DNA from: Akkermansia sp.
Lineage (GTDB): Bacteria > Verrucomicrobiota > Verrucomicrobiia > Verrucomicrobiales > Akkermansiaceae
DNA length: 6,307 bases
Assembly: GCA_017379255.1 (NCBI GenBank)
Contig: JAFNWZ010000161.1
Span: 1 to 6,307, forward strand
Direction of reading: 5' to 3'
A program made the translations under genes and the position numbers. The notes beneath the pieces are model-generated. The model was not told the origin of the DNA and did not search any database. It worked only from the letters and a program-made list of their open reading frames with translations. Position 1 is the first letter of the stretch. Each line of letters starts with the position of its first letter. Shown one piece after another: positions 1-6,267 of this stretch.

Positions 1-805
1 ACGCATTTCACTTCAGTCCCTCGGGAATCATACTCACTCTCCCAGCCTGCGTACCCGTTCTTATTCAAGCATGGCTTTCCATCGGTTCCTAGAATAACAC
101 GTCTCATCTCATTCCCGCGGGAATCATACTCACTCTCCCAACCTGCAAACCCATCTTTATGCAGGCATGGCTTTCCATCGGTTCCTGTAAATACGCGTTT
201 CACTATATTTCCTCGGGAATCATACTCACTCTCATAGCCTGCAAACCCATCCTTATGCAGGCATGGCTTTCCATCGATTCCTGTAAATACGCATTTCACT
301 TCATTCCCTCGGGAATCATACTCACGCCTTGCCCCTGCTATGGAATTTCTGTCCAGACATGGTTCTCCCTCTATTCCATAATAAACCTGCCTTACCAAAT
401 TACCATGTGAATCATATTCCAACTTTTGACCAGCAAAGCCTTCCTTATGCAAACATAATTTTCCCTCCGTGTCCCGGAAACTCGTTTGCTTCAGATTACC
501 ACTGGCATCATATTCAAACTCTATACAAGCATAGCCATCTTTCGCCAGAACCGCATTTCCCATTTCATCAACATAGGTCAGGCTGACAGCCAGCCCTCGG
601 GCGTTGTACGCGAGGTCAATCCCCGCAATTCCCTGCTTCGTAGACAGCTCCTTTCCTTCGTGAGACAAATAGCGCAACTTCAACATGCGGCCAGAGGCAT
701 CGCGTTCATAACGGTGGCCGTAGCACCCTTCTGCATTCTGACAGGGATAACCATAATTATTTAAAAACCTCTCTGAAATAACACGTCCCAGATTATCACG
801 CTGCA
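1..805 (-). repeat. In-frame 96-bp tandem repeat array (32-residue YD-type units)
   Basis: Nine successive YDxxGN-type motifs lie exactly 32 codons apart, at protein residues 366, 398, 430, 462, 494, 526, 558, 590 and 622. The DNA anchor (second base of the codon after Asp) recurs at 793, 697, 601, 505, 409, 313, 217, 121 and 25. The mature unit reads roughly YDSRGNEVKRVF, then GTDGKPCLHKDGFAG, then WESE. The first units (RDNLGR, RDASGR, YNARGL) are degenerate. The last ones in the window are near-identical: between 121-216 and 217-312 I count nine differences in 96 bases. Each of the last five PCL-type segments carries one cysteine. The YD..G signature recalls RHS/YD repeats, but the period and the GKPCL...GFAG segment differ from the classic unit. 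The array continues past the window edge, so the total copy number is unknown. Confidence 0.93.
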
Positions 806-1895
806 TGATCATCTGAGTAACTTCTGCCTTAGGTTTTCTACTCGACAATCCATCTGATGCCACTCCTATCTTTCTGTTTGTAAGAGCCCCGGCAAACCCA
901 CTACCCACAATTTTACCCACATCATCTTTCTGAACAAAGTTCACCATTTCATTCTTCGGGTCATCCACGGGGTAATTCAACGTAGTCACAACCTTGCCTT
1001 GTTTGTTCAGATAATCGCACACAAGAACCCTGTTATATATGTAATCGTGCTTGAATCGCATCGCCACCGGTCGCTCCGGAACCCATGCATACTTTGCTTC
1101 GCTCAGCGTACCTACCGAGTTACAACACTCGACCATCTGAACCTTGTAGAACTGCTCAGTGAAGCGGTAATGAAACTGCAGACCGGCAATCTGCTCCTGG
1201 GTCAGCTCGTTAATACCGACAGGAACATTATAGCATTCCACATAATCCCGGTAGTAACTCACCTTGGGGTAGCAGAAATCCCAGGCAAAGAAGGAAGTCC
1301 CCGCCACAAGTGCTGCCGCCACGCTTTGCGCAATGCGTTTCACGCGGCGGCGGCGGCGGAGTTCGCGGCCGACGCGGTCCCAGAGTTCATCCGGGCCCAG
1401 GTCGAGCATTTTGGCGGCCACATCACTGAATACGCGGTCTGTTCCCTTATCCTGGATATCAGCGGCCAGCAGGCCCAGCTCCTTAATGGACTGAGGCATG
1501 CATCCCAGAGCATCCGTGCTGTTTTTATCGCGCAGCAGAATGGGGATGATGCGGTGCACATTCTCCGGGTCGAGAGAAACAAAAGTACGCACTTCTTCAT
1601 CGATCCAGTTCTTCCCCTCTGCATTCGGACGGGCAGAGTTTTCCGAACAGATGACAATGAGGTATTTGGATACCTCCAGACCGCTTTTCAGCGCATCGTT
1701 GAGCTTATCAATCACCAGGTCCGTCTTATCCCGGTAAATGGGGCGGACACTGGTTGGTTTCTCCGGATATTTCTTGCACAACTGGCTGGGCAGCTTGAAG
1801 TGGTCCAGATAGTTCTGCAATTTTTCTGCAAATGCTGCATCCTTACGGCTGTAGCTGATGAAGGCAAAGAACTTGAAAACGCGGGGGGTGGACAT
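1..1895 (-). CDS. Membrane-anchored TIR-domain protein with C-terminal 32-residue YD-type repeats (3' end outside window)
   Basis: The frame is open from ATG at 1895 to the left edge (631 codons, no stop), so the C-terminus is missing. Residues 7-125 form a TIR domain: strand A FISYSRKD, a loop with PIYRDKTDL, strand YLIVICSENS, and WIDEEV, where E101 aligns with the catalytic glutamate of NAD-cleaving TIR domains. A basic stretch (five arginines, R180-R184, then VKR) precedes one membrane helix at about 188-205, so the TIR should be cytoplasmic and the rest periplasmic or extracellular by the positive-inside rule. Residues 206-360 are unassigned. From about 366 onward a 32-residue repeat recurs in exact register. 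TIR activity (NAD hydrolysis or signalling) is known for the family; a sensing or binding role for the repeats is inference. No clear Shine-Dalgarno precedes the ATG; it was chosen because the TIR domain begins directly after it. The layout parallels the TIR gene upstream, but the C-terminal half differs completely. Confidence 0.88.
   Translation of the reverse strand, partial: MSTPRVFKFFAFISYSRKDAAFAEKLQNYLDHFKLPSQLCKKYPEKPTSVRPIYRDKTDLVIDKLNDALKSGLEVSKYLIVICSENSARPNAEGKNWIDEEVRTFVSLDPENVHRIIPILLRDKNSTDALGCMPQSIKELGLLAADIQDKGTDRVFSDVAAKMLDLGPDELWDRVGRELRRRRRVKRIAQSVAAALVAGTSFFAWDFCYPKVSYYRDYVECYNVPVGINELTQEQIAGLQFHYRFTEQFYKVQMVECCNSVGTLSEAKYAWVPERPVAMRFKHDYIYNRVLVCDYLNKQGKVVTTLNYPVDDPKNEMVNFVQKDDVGKIVGSGFAGALTNRKIGVASDGLSSRKPKAEVTQMIMQRDNLGRVISERFLNNYGYPCQNAEGCYGHRYERDASGRMLKLRYLSHEGKELSTKQGIAGIDLAYNARGLAVSLTYVDEMGNAVLAKDGYACIEFEYDASGNLKQTSFRDTEGKLCLHKEGFAGQKLEYDSHGNLVRQVYYGIEGEPCLDRNSIAGARREYDSRGNEVKCVFTGIDGKPCLHKDGFAGYESEYDSRGNIVKRVFTGTDGKPCLHKDGFAGWESEYDSRGNEMRRVILGTDGKPCLNKNGYAGWESEYDSRGTEVKC
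1344..1358 (-). repeat. (CGC)5 coding microsatellite, Arg180-Arg184 of the second TIR protein
   Basis: Five consecutive CGC codons encode an arginine run directly before the membrane helix of the TIR/YD-repeat protein. The patch fits the positive-inside rule and marks the cytoplasmic face. Identical tandem codons are prone to replication slippage, which would change arginine number without shifting the frame. Confidence 0.85.
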
Positions 1896-1927
1896 GGCGA
1901 TGAAAATGGGCACTATATTGATTTATC

Positions 1928-1956
1928 AAAACGCCTTGCGGATTTCTCCGGAAGGC
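1928..1956 (-). terminator. Terminator-like hairpin between the two TIR genes
   Basis: Read on the minus strand, GCCTT-C-CGGA, a GAAA tetraloop, TCCG-C-AAGGC folds into a five-pair and a four-pair stem separated by one C-C mismatch, followed by G and TTTT. It begins 16 bases after the stop codon of the TIR/STING-like gene and ends 33 bases before the start of the next TIR gene. The stem and GNRA-type loop are seen directly. The U-tract is short, so this may be a partial terminator or attenuator reducing expression of the last gene, or an RNA-stabilising structure, rather than a full stop. Confidence 0.45.
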
Positions 1957-1971
1957 AGCCGGCAAGCGGGC

Positions 1972-3363
1972 CTAAAACTGCTGTTTTATTTTTTCAAGAG
2001 CGGTTTTCAACTCTTGCCTATTTTTCACAAAGTAAATATCACAAACATCCGCTACCCCCTTGAACACGTGTGCCGGGCGTTTTGCTTCCTCTATCTCAGT
2101 GTTGATTGTCGGCGATTTCAGCTCATCCAGCACGCATTTTTCAAACTTCGCAATGTATTCGAGCGCCAGTTTCCTTTTTTCTTCCTCAGAATGGTTATAG
2201 TAGGGATTTTCTTTTTTGGTGAGATAATCCACCACCCATTTGATGGAATTGACCGTGGAGGCCATATCGGCGAATACGCGTACTTTCGTAAAATCCGGGT
2301 TGGTCGATGCGATTTGGCCATCCTCGCTATCCAGCATCAGGGTGGATATATTGCGACGCAACGTATCCCCTTTGAATGATTTTTCGGTAGCAATCCATCC
2401 CAAAGATTCCAGGTCTTTCTTGACCGCGGCTTTCTTATCGTCTTCCTGGTTGGAAAGTTCACTGTAGTGCTCCGGCATGGCGATAATGACAACGCACTTC
2501 TCTGCCGGTTTCAAAACGCACGGTTCCGCAGGCGGAGTATTCGAAGCAGGAGTTCCTTGTGCCGCTTTATTGGGCGGGGTCAAACAAACCGCATGTGTCC
2601 GGCCTATCGTAATACTGGGCAGGTGAAACAGGAAGTTCTGGCAATAGCTGTAGACAAGAGAATAGGGGAATACCTCTTTTTCAAACTCTGCGCGATACTG
2701 TTCACTGATGCGCCGAGCCTCCTCTGTTTTGAGGTCGTGGAAAAGAGTAAGAGACAAAGCGGACAGCGCCAGTGTGATGGCGGCCGATATGCGGAAAACG
2801 CGTTTTTTCTGCTGCTGGACATAGCGGTTATTCAGCACATGGCCATCCACCTTGATCAGGAATTCAATAATCCGGAAAAGGGCGGTTTCGTTCGAGGCAT
2901 GCGTGGTTTTCACCCCGGGATTCCAGATAGGAACATTCCGGTGCTTCAGTATATTCCGGAGCAGCGGCGGAATAGTTTTGTCTGAACAGCCTCCTACCAC
3001 CACCGGCAGAATCTGATTTTCAGAATGCCCTTCCTGAAGGAAGGTTTCGATTTCCCATGCCACATAGTCTGATTGGGTAGAAGCCTCCGAGCACAGCACA
3101 ATCAGATATCGGGCTGCTTGAAGTTCTTTTCTCAAATCTTCCTTGTAACTCTCCGTGTGTGTGGATAAATCCTCTATATCAACAAACACACGGCGCAGAT
3201 ACCGGGAATGCACCGGCATGTTCTCCGGCGCCACAAATTTGGCCGGGTACTGGTAGGCCTCCAGTCGTTTCTGAATAGCCAGGGCTATCGGTCTGTCCAC
3301 GTGGGCATAACTGATGAATACGTATCTGTCCGCAAATCTCTGTTTCTGATGTGTAGTGTTCAT
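1972..3363 (-). CDS. TIR-domain protein with one membrane segment and a STING-like C-terminal domain
   Basis: 463 aa. Residues 13-165 are a TIR domain: FISYAHVD (strand A and loop), RRVFVDIEDLS, RYLIVLCSEAS, then SDYVAWEIETF with E104 at the catalytic-glutamate position of NADase TIRs, then ILPVVVGG. A basic QQQKKR stretch precedes a hydrophobic helix at about 190-208. Residues 230-463 follow the order of STING: an aromatic helix FPYSLVYSYCQNFL (compare SYYIGYLRLILPEL in human STING), a strand KCVVIIAMPEHY, KGDTLRRNISTLML at the arginine-bearing lid, FADMASTVNSIKWVVDYL where bacterial STINGs carry a D-x-P-T-T motif, and a helix LALEYIAKFEKCVLDELK matching the long late STING helix. A proline/alanine-rich insert (about 262-283) breaks the first part. 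TIR-STING fusions are known as cyclic-dinucleotide-activated NADases in bacterial immunity. The TIR call is secure; STING is motif-level inference. The start lies 12 bases after the preceding stop and has no obvious Shine-Dalgarno. Confidence 0.85.
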   Translation of the reverse strand: MNTTHQKQRFADRYVFISYAHVDRPIALAIQKRLEAYQYPAKFVAPENMPVHSRYLRRVFVDIEDLSTHTESYKEDLRKELQAARYLIVLCSEASTQSDYVAWEIETFLQEGHSENQILPVVVGGCSDKTIPPLLRNILKHRNVPIWNPGVKTTHASNETALFRIIEFLIKVDGHVLNNRYVQQQKKRVFRISAAITLALSALSLTLFHDLKTEEARRISEQYRAEFEKEVFPYSLVYSYCQNFLFHLPSITIGRTHAVCLTPPNKAAQGTPASNTPPAEPCVLKPAEKCVVIIAMPEHYSELSNQEDDKKAAVKKDLESLGWIATEKSFKGDTLRRNISTLMLDSEDGQIASTNPDFTKVRVFADMASTVNSIKWVVDYLTKKENPYYNHSEEEKRKLALEYIAKFEKCVLDELKSPTINTEIEEAKRPAHVFKGVADVCDIYFVKNRQELKTALEKIKQQF

Positions 3364-3375
3364 ATCATTGCAAGT

Positions 3376-5820
3376 TTAAAGTGTTTCTTTCATTGGTGCG
3401 GCATCTGCCGCTTTTTTCATCTCAGGTAACAGGCAGATGGCTCTGCCCATATTAATGGAATTGAGGTAGAACTCACGGTACGCCGGGTTCGAGCGCACCT
3501 CCCGCCAGGGCCTGATGCCCACATGTGCAAATTGTTCTTTCTTGAACCAGCTGAGCATTTCTGCGCGAAGCGGAGAATCCGGAGCACAGGAATCCACCTG
3601 CTGCTGTTCCACTGAAGTGAGCGGGCGGAAGCCTACGATGAGTTTCTCCACACACCAGCGGTTGTGCTCCATCTCGCCAAAGAGCTCGGGGTTCATATCC
3701 GGACCATAGATGGCGGAAGTGATATTGTTACAGGTACCAGCATCCGGCAAGCCCACACTGCGGAGTTTGATCTTTCTGGAAGCCGCCGCATATCGGTTGG
3801 ATATCCGGGCCCAGGGCTGCATTTTCTCCCAGGCTGCCCGCATCACGGCTACTTCCTGTTTATCTCTGGCCAGGTTAAGCAGCATGTCCGGCTCATAAAG
3901 AGCAGTGCAACCCGGGATATAGGTCATGCTGGCAAAAGGAGCCAGTTTATCTATGTCTGACTCCACTCCGACATCCTCATTTAACATGCCGAACGGCCGG
4001 ACATTGTTAAAATGGGGGTCTTTTGTTGTCTGTCTGCCCAGTAGGTTCAACAGACCTGCACCCACTTCCTGCTGCACCAGAATTGATACACCGGGGCGAT
4101 TATACAAGCAGCGTGGCAGACTGAGCGATAAAGAAAGCGCATTCCGTGCATCTGGCAGACAAATCGCAATGGTCAGATTTGCCTCTTCCTGCACGTATGA
4201 CTCCAGCAGCCTGCGCACCTCTTTACACTCGACATTTCCCTGCACAAAGTGGAATTCGGTATCAAGCCACGCCGTATCAGCGTTGTTTTCGTATGTGCAT
4301 GGGGAACTCGCGCCCATGGGCGCATCCTGATACTCTGTATAAGTATAATAAGCCTCTGAGAACAGGGTCTGGTGCAGATTAATGTACTTATACATTTCGC
4401 TACGCGCGTTCTTATCAATCATCGTGATGCGCGTACGCTTCCTGCCGGAATTGGGGAAATGCAGATGCATGGCCGATTCTGTAACAAGGCTCATCCCCAT
4501 GCGCGACATGCCGATGACTACCAGGTGGACATATTTGTCCGAATCGGGGCCTATTCCCTCACCATCCATATTGGGGTAGGAAATCGTATTCTTATGGGGG
4601 CGCAAGCCCAGGATCACTTCCGACCAGTGCTTGTAGAAACAGACCGGCTCTACGTCTAACTGATCCAGTTTTGTATCTTTGATGAATCCCTGGAACAGGC
4701 TGTACGTATGATACCGCTCCAGATAGATCTTACATTTCTTAATGGCAGCTTTCTGCCCTTTCAGAATGGCGTTGATGTATGTCAGGGATTCAAGATTGAG
4801 GTCATCCATATCCGAGGTGCTGCTATCGCCCGTCAGGTAAATTCCAGAGCAGGAATCAAGGCAGAGCTGGTTAAGGTCCTCTTTATTGGTTCTGTCGCCA
4901 TGAATAAAGATCAGCCGTTCCATCATTTCTTCCGTCAGATTGGAGCTCAATCTTTTACGGAGTTCAGGAATAGACCCGGATGCCAGGATAACGATATTTT
5001 GCGGCCGCTTCGCACAAGAAGCACCCACGATACTCTTCACCAGAGTTTCCAGCAGGGAACTGCTTCCGATAATGACATAGTGCTTATTTAATTTGGAATA
5101 ATGCTCTTCCCCCTGCTCTATGCGTTCTTTCTTACTGCGCACCATTTCCACGAAAACAGAAACGGTAAAGCCGGAAAAAATCAGATACCCGACCAGCCCG
5201 AAAAACAGGCTGACGGTGTTCATACCGATTAACAACGGGCTCTTCGACTCTCCCCCCGACGGCAGTTCGCCGCCGTCAAAGATTGCATAAAAATAGCCCT
5301 TCACCGCTTTGTTGATAATCGCCGGCCCGGAATCGGCCAGCAGCCCGGCTGCATCCATGCCGGCAAACAGTAACACAGGAATCACCAGCGGAGCAGCAAT
5401 GACAACACCGCAGGTCCATACCGCAAAACCGTACGACATGCGGGCAATCCGCCGATGCAGCCAGAGGCGCGCCAGCTTGCCGATCTCAATGCATGCCCAG
5501 CAGATGATAATGATCAGAACACACCCGCAGATGACAGATACGACAAATTGCCCGACATGGTTGAATCCGAAAACAAAATCTGACTTTATTTCAGAAATGC
5601 CCCATACGGCACAAACAGTCAGCGCAATCATCAAAGCTCCGCTGTATATCCAACGAAGCAGACGCTTGTCATGAACCAAATCCAGCTCTATACACCTGCT
5701 TGTTTTTCTGTATAAAAAAACGACGCCCCGGCACAGCAAATATGAGATTCCCAAAATCAGACACAGTGCGAGAAAAACCTGCACAACACAGCTGATTGTT
5801 TCCAACATAGCTAATAACAT
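3376..5820 (-). CDS. Multi-pass membrane protein with two TrkA-N/RCK-like domains and a C-terminal RyR-like domain
   Basis: 814 aa. Five hydrophobic segments are visible at about 9-36, 57-76, 88-112, 131-154 and 199-224, with a 40-residue loop before the last. The cytoplasmic part starts with Rossmann unit 1 (HYVIIGSSSLLETLV at 247-261, then IVILASG, then IHGDRTNKEDL at 306-316, ending in GIYLTGD). Unit 2 has VHLVVIGMSRMGMSL at 431-445, ITMIDKNA, FVQGN at 525-529 and an aliphatic strand IAICLPDARNA. These match the TrkA-N/RCK plan, although the GxGxxG loops are GxSxxx and GxSxxG. At about 710-780, EMEHNRWCVEKLIVGF followed by HVGIRPWREV resembles the RyR family, with a longer middle and without the GWxYG core. 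Membrane plus tandem RCK recalls CASTOR/POLLUX- and BK-type channels, so a ligand-gated channel or membrane sensor is plausible; I see no canonical selectivity filter. The first Met is favoured by AAAGGAA upstream and by the 4-base gap to the RyR gene. Confidence 0.87.
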   Translation of the reverse strand: MLLAMLETISCVVQVFLALCLILGISYLLCRGVVFLYRKTSRCIELDLVHDKRLLRWIYSGALMIALTVCAVWGISEIKSDFVFGFNHVGQFVVSVICGCVLIIIICWACIEIGKLARLWLHRRIARMSYGFAVWTCGVVIAAPLVIPVLLFAGMDAAGLLADSGPAIINKAVKGYFYAIFDGGELPSGGESKSPLLIGMNTVSLFFGLVGYLIFSGFTVSVFVEMVRSKKERIEQGEEHYSKLNKHYVIIGSSSLLETLVKSIVGASCAKRPQNIVILASGSIPELRKRLSSNLTEEMMERLIFIHGDRTNKEDLNQLCLDSCSGIYLTGDSSTSDMDDLNLESLTYINAILKGQKAAIKKCKIYLERYHTYSLFQGFIKDTKLDQLDVEPVCFYKHWSEVILGLRPHKNTISYPNMDGEGIGPDSDKYVHLVVIGMSRMGMSLVTESAMHLHFPNSGRKRTRITMIDKNARSEMYKYINLHQTLFSEAYYTYTEYQDAPMGASSPCTYENNADTAWLDTEFHFVQGNVECKEVRRLLESYVQEEANLTIAICLPDARNALSLSLSLPRCLYNRPGVSILVQQEVGAGLLNLLGRQTTKDPHFNNVRPFGMLNEDVGVESDIDKLAPFASMTYIPGCTALYEPDMLLNLARDKQEVAVMRAAWEKMQPWARISNRYAAASRKIKLRSVGLPDAGTCNNITSAIYGPDMNPELFGEMEHNRWCVEKLIVGFRPLTSVEQQQVDSCAPDSPLRAEMLSWFKKEQFAHVGIRPWREVRSNPAYREFYLNSINMGRAICLLPEMKKAADAAPMKETL

Positions 5821-5824
5821 ACAA

Positions 5825-6118
5825 TCAATGTTCCTTTCTCAATTTTATTTCATAGCCGAGGGAAAGCACATATTTAAGCGTTTCCAGGGAGGTTTTCCGG
5901 TCATATTCCCGTTCGGACTCCGGCAATTCTTCATACGGCACCAGGCAGGGATGCAATTTCAACGCATCATCCCGCTGTTCACCATAGCGCCAACCCTCGC
6001 TGATACGCCCTGCCGCCCAGACCTCATGGGTCCGCGCTGCCAGAAGCTCCGTGAGAGCCAGCAGCTCATCCGGCAATTCTATAGCCGACAAATCATCTAT
6101 ACATGGTTGATATTCCAT
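5825..6118 (-). CDS. Small stand-alone RyR (ryanodine receptor) domain protein
   Basis: 97 aa, almost entirely one RyR domain. Recognisable positions in order are YQP near the start, LPDELLALTELLA, HEVWAAGRI, GWRYGE (42-47), DD, LHPCLVPYEELPE (55-67), EYDRKT (71-76) and LKYVLSLGYEI (81-91). All hallmark RyR residues (W34, G42, W43, Y45, G46, H56, P57, P61, Y72, D73, R74) are present, so it looks intact. RyR domains occur as repeated cytosolic modules in ryanodine receptors and as single domains in bacterial proteins; their bacterial ligand is not established as far as I know. The ATG at 6118 was chosen because the domain begins there and AAAGG lies 11 bases upstream, the same spacing as for the next gene. 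Upstream in-frame ATGs (6262, 6247, 6187, 6157) would add up to 48 residues, most of them encoded across a stem-loop and a C7 tract, and look non-coding. It is probably the first gene of the operon and pairs with the RyR-like tail of the next protein. Confidence 0.88.
   Translation of the reverse strand: MEYQPCIDDLSAIELPDELLALTELLAARTHEVWAAGRISEGWRYGEQRDDALKLHPCLVPYEELPESEREYDRKTSLETLKYVLSLGYEIKLRKEH
5831..5839 (-). promoter_or_regulatory. Shine-Dalgarno-like site for the 814-aa gene, inside the end of the RyR gene
   Basis: The minus strand reads GAAAGGAAC here, with AGGA ending 11 bases before the ATG at 5820. It lies within the last codons of the upstream RyR gene, as expected for translational coupling. 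It favours the first Met over the one at residue 5. Confidence 0.5.
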
Positions 6119-6209
6119 ATCACTATATACCTTTAATCCGGAATGTATTCCTCCCATTGCACAGCCGGTGGAGGGGGGGATTCCCATAAAAAACGTTTCA
6201 GGCGGAGAA
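6119..6209 (-). promoter_or_regulatory. Leader/promoter region of the operon
   Basis: This non-coding stretch precedes the RyR gene. On the minus strand it carries TTTTTT (6188-6193), a C7 tract (6173-6179), GGAGG (6150-6154, with no start codon at useful spacing except an unlikely in-frame ATG just before it), and AAAGG (6130-6134) placed 11 bases before the chosen start. A TATAGT-like hexamer lies immediately before the start but no matching -35 box is visible, so I do not place a promoter. The operon promoter probably lies here or upstream of the window. Confidence 0.4.
6140..6151. promoter_or_regulatory. 12-bp palindrome GGAAT-GT-ATTCC in the leader
   Basis: Two five-base arms GGAAT/ATTCC flank a two-base centre, about 21 bases upstream of the RyR start. 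Size and position would suit a small repressor operator, but so short a palindrome can occur by chance and no second copy was noticed. Confidence 0.2.
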
Positions 6210-6247
6210 ATTACCGGGTGGAAGACAAAGTCCTGCCACCCGGTAAT
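6210..6247. terminator. 12-bp perfect stem-loop upstream of the operon
   Basis: The arms ATTACCGGGTGG (6210-6221) and CCACCCGGTAAT (6236-6247) pair perfectly around a 14-base loop. On the minus strand the stem is followed by TTTCTCC and, about 16 bases further, by TTTTTT; on the plus strand no T-run follows. It most likely ends transcription of an upstream minus-strand gene, giving a poor but GC-rich terminator. A regulatory or protein-binding inverted repeat is the alternative. Confidence 0.5.
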
Positions 6248-6267
6248 CATTATGGCAAACAAATCAA

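Noticed and set aside
1..805. CRISPR array, suggested by regular direct repeats
   Set aside because: Units are 96 bases with no unique spacers, and similarity covers the whole unit. The period is a multiple of three and the frame stays open, so these are coding repeats.
1..805. RHS toxin (polymorphic toxin) identity for the repeat region
   Set aside because: The unit shares only the YDxxG signature. No RHS core motif is visible, the N-terminus is a TIR-TM, and the C-terminal end lies outside the window.
999..2063. Long plus-strand open frame (354 codons) opposite the TIR genes
   Set aside because: It lies antisense to a clear TIR domain and spans the intergenic gap and two gene ends. Its translation shows no recognisable domain, so it is a shadow of the minus-strand genes.
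2467..2985. Plus-strand open frame of 172 codons
   Set aside because: It is entirely antisense to the TIR/STING-like gene, and its translation has biased composition without motifs.
5160..5300. Potassium-channel selectivity filter (TVGYG type) in the loop before the last membrane segment
   Set aside because: No TxGYG/TxGFG-like motif is present in residues 155-200 of the 814-aa protein, so a K+-selective pore cannot be claimed.
6119..6262. Longer start of the RyR gene at 6262 (145 aa)
   Set aside because: The extra 48 residues would be encoded by the stem-loop, the C7 tract and the leader. They show no domain, while the RyR domain starts exactly at the Met at 6118, which has an AAAGG upstream.
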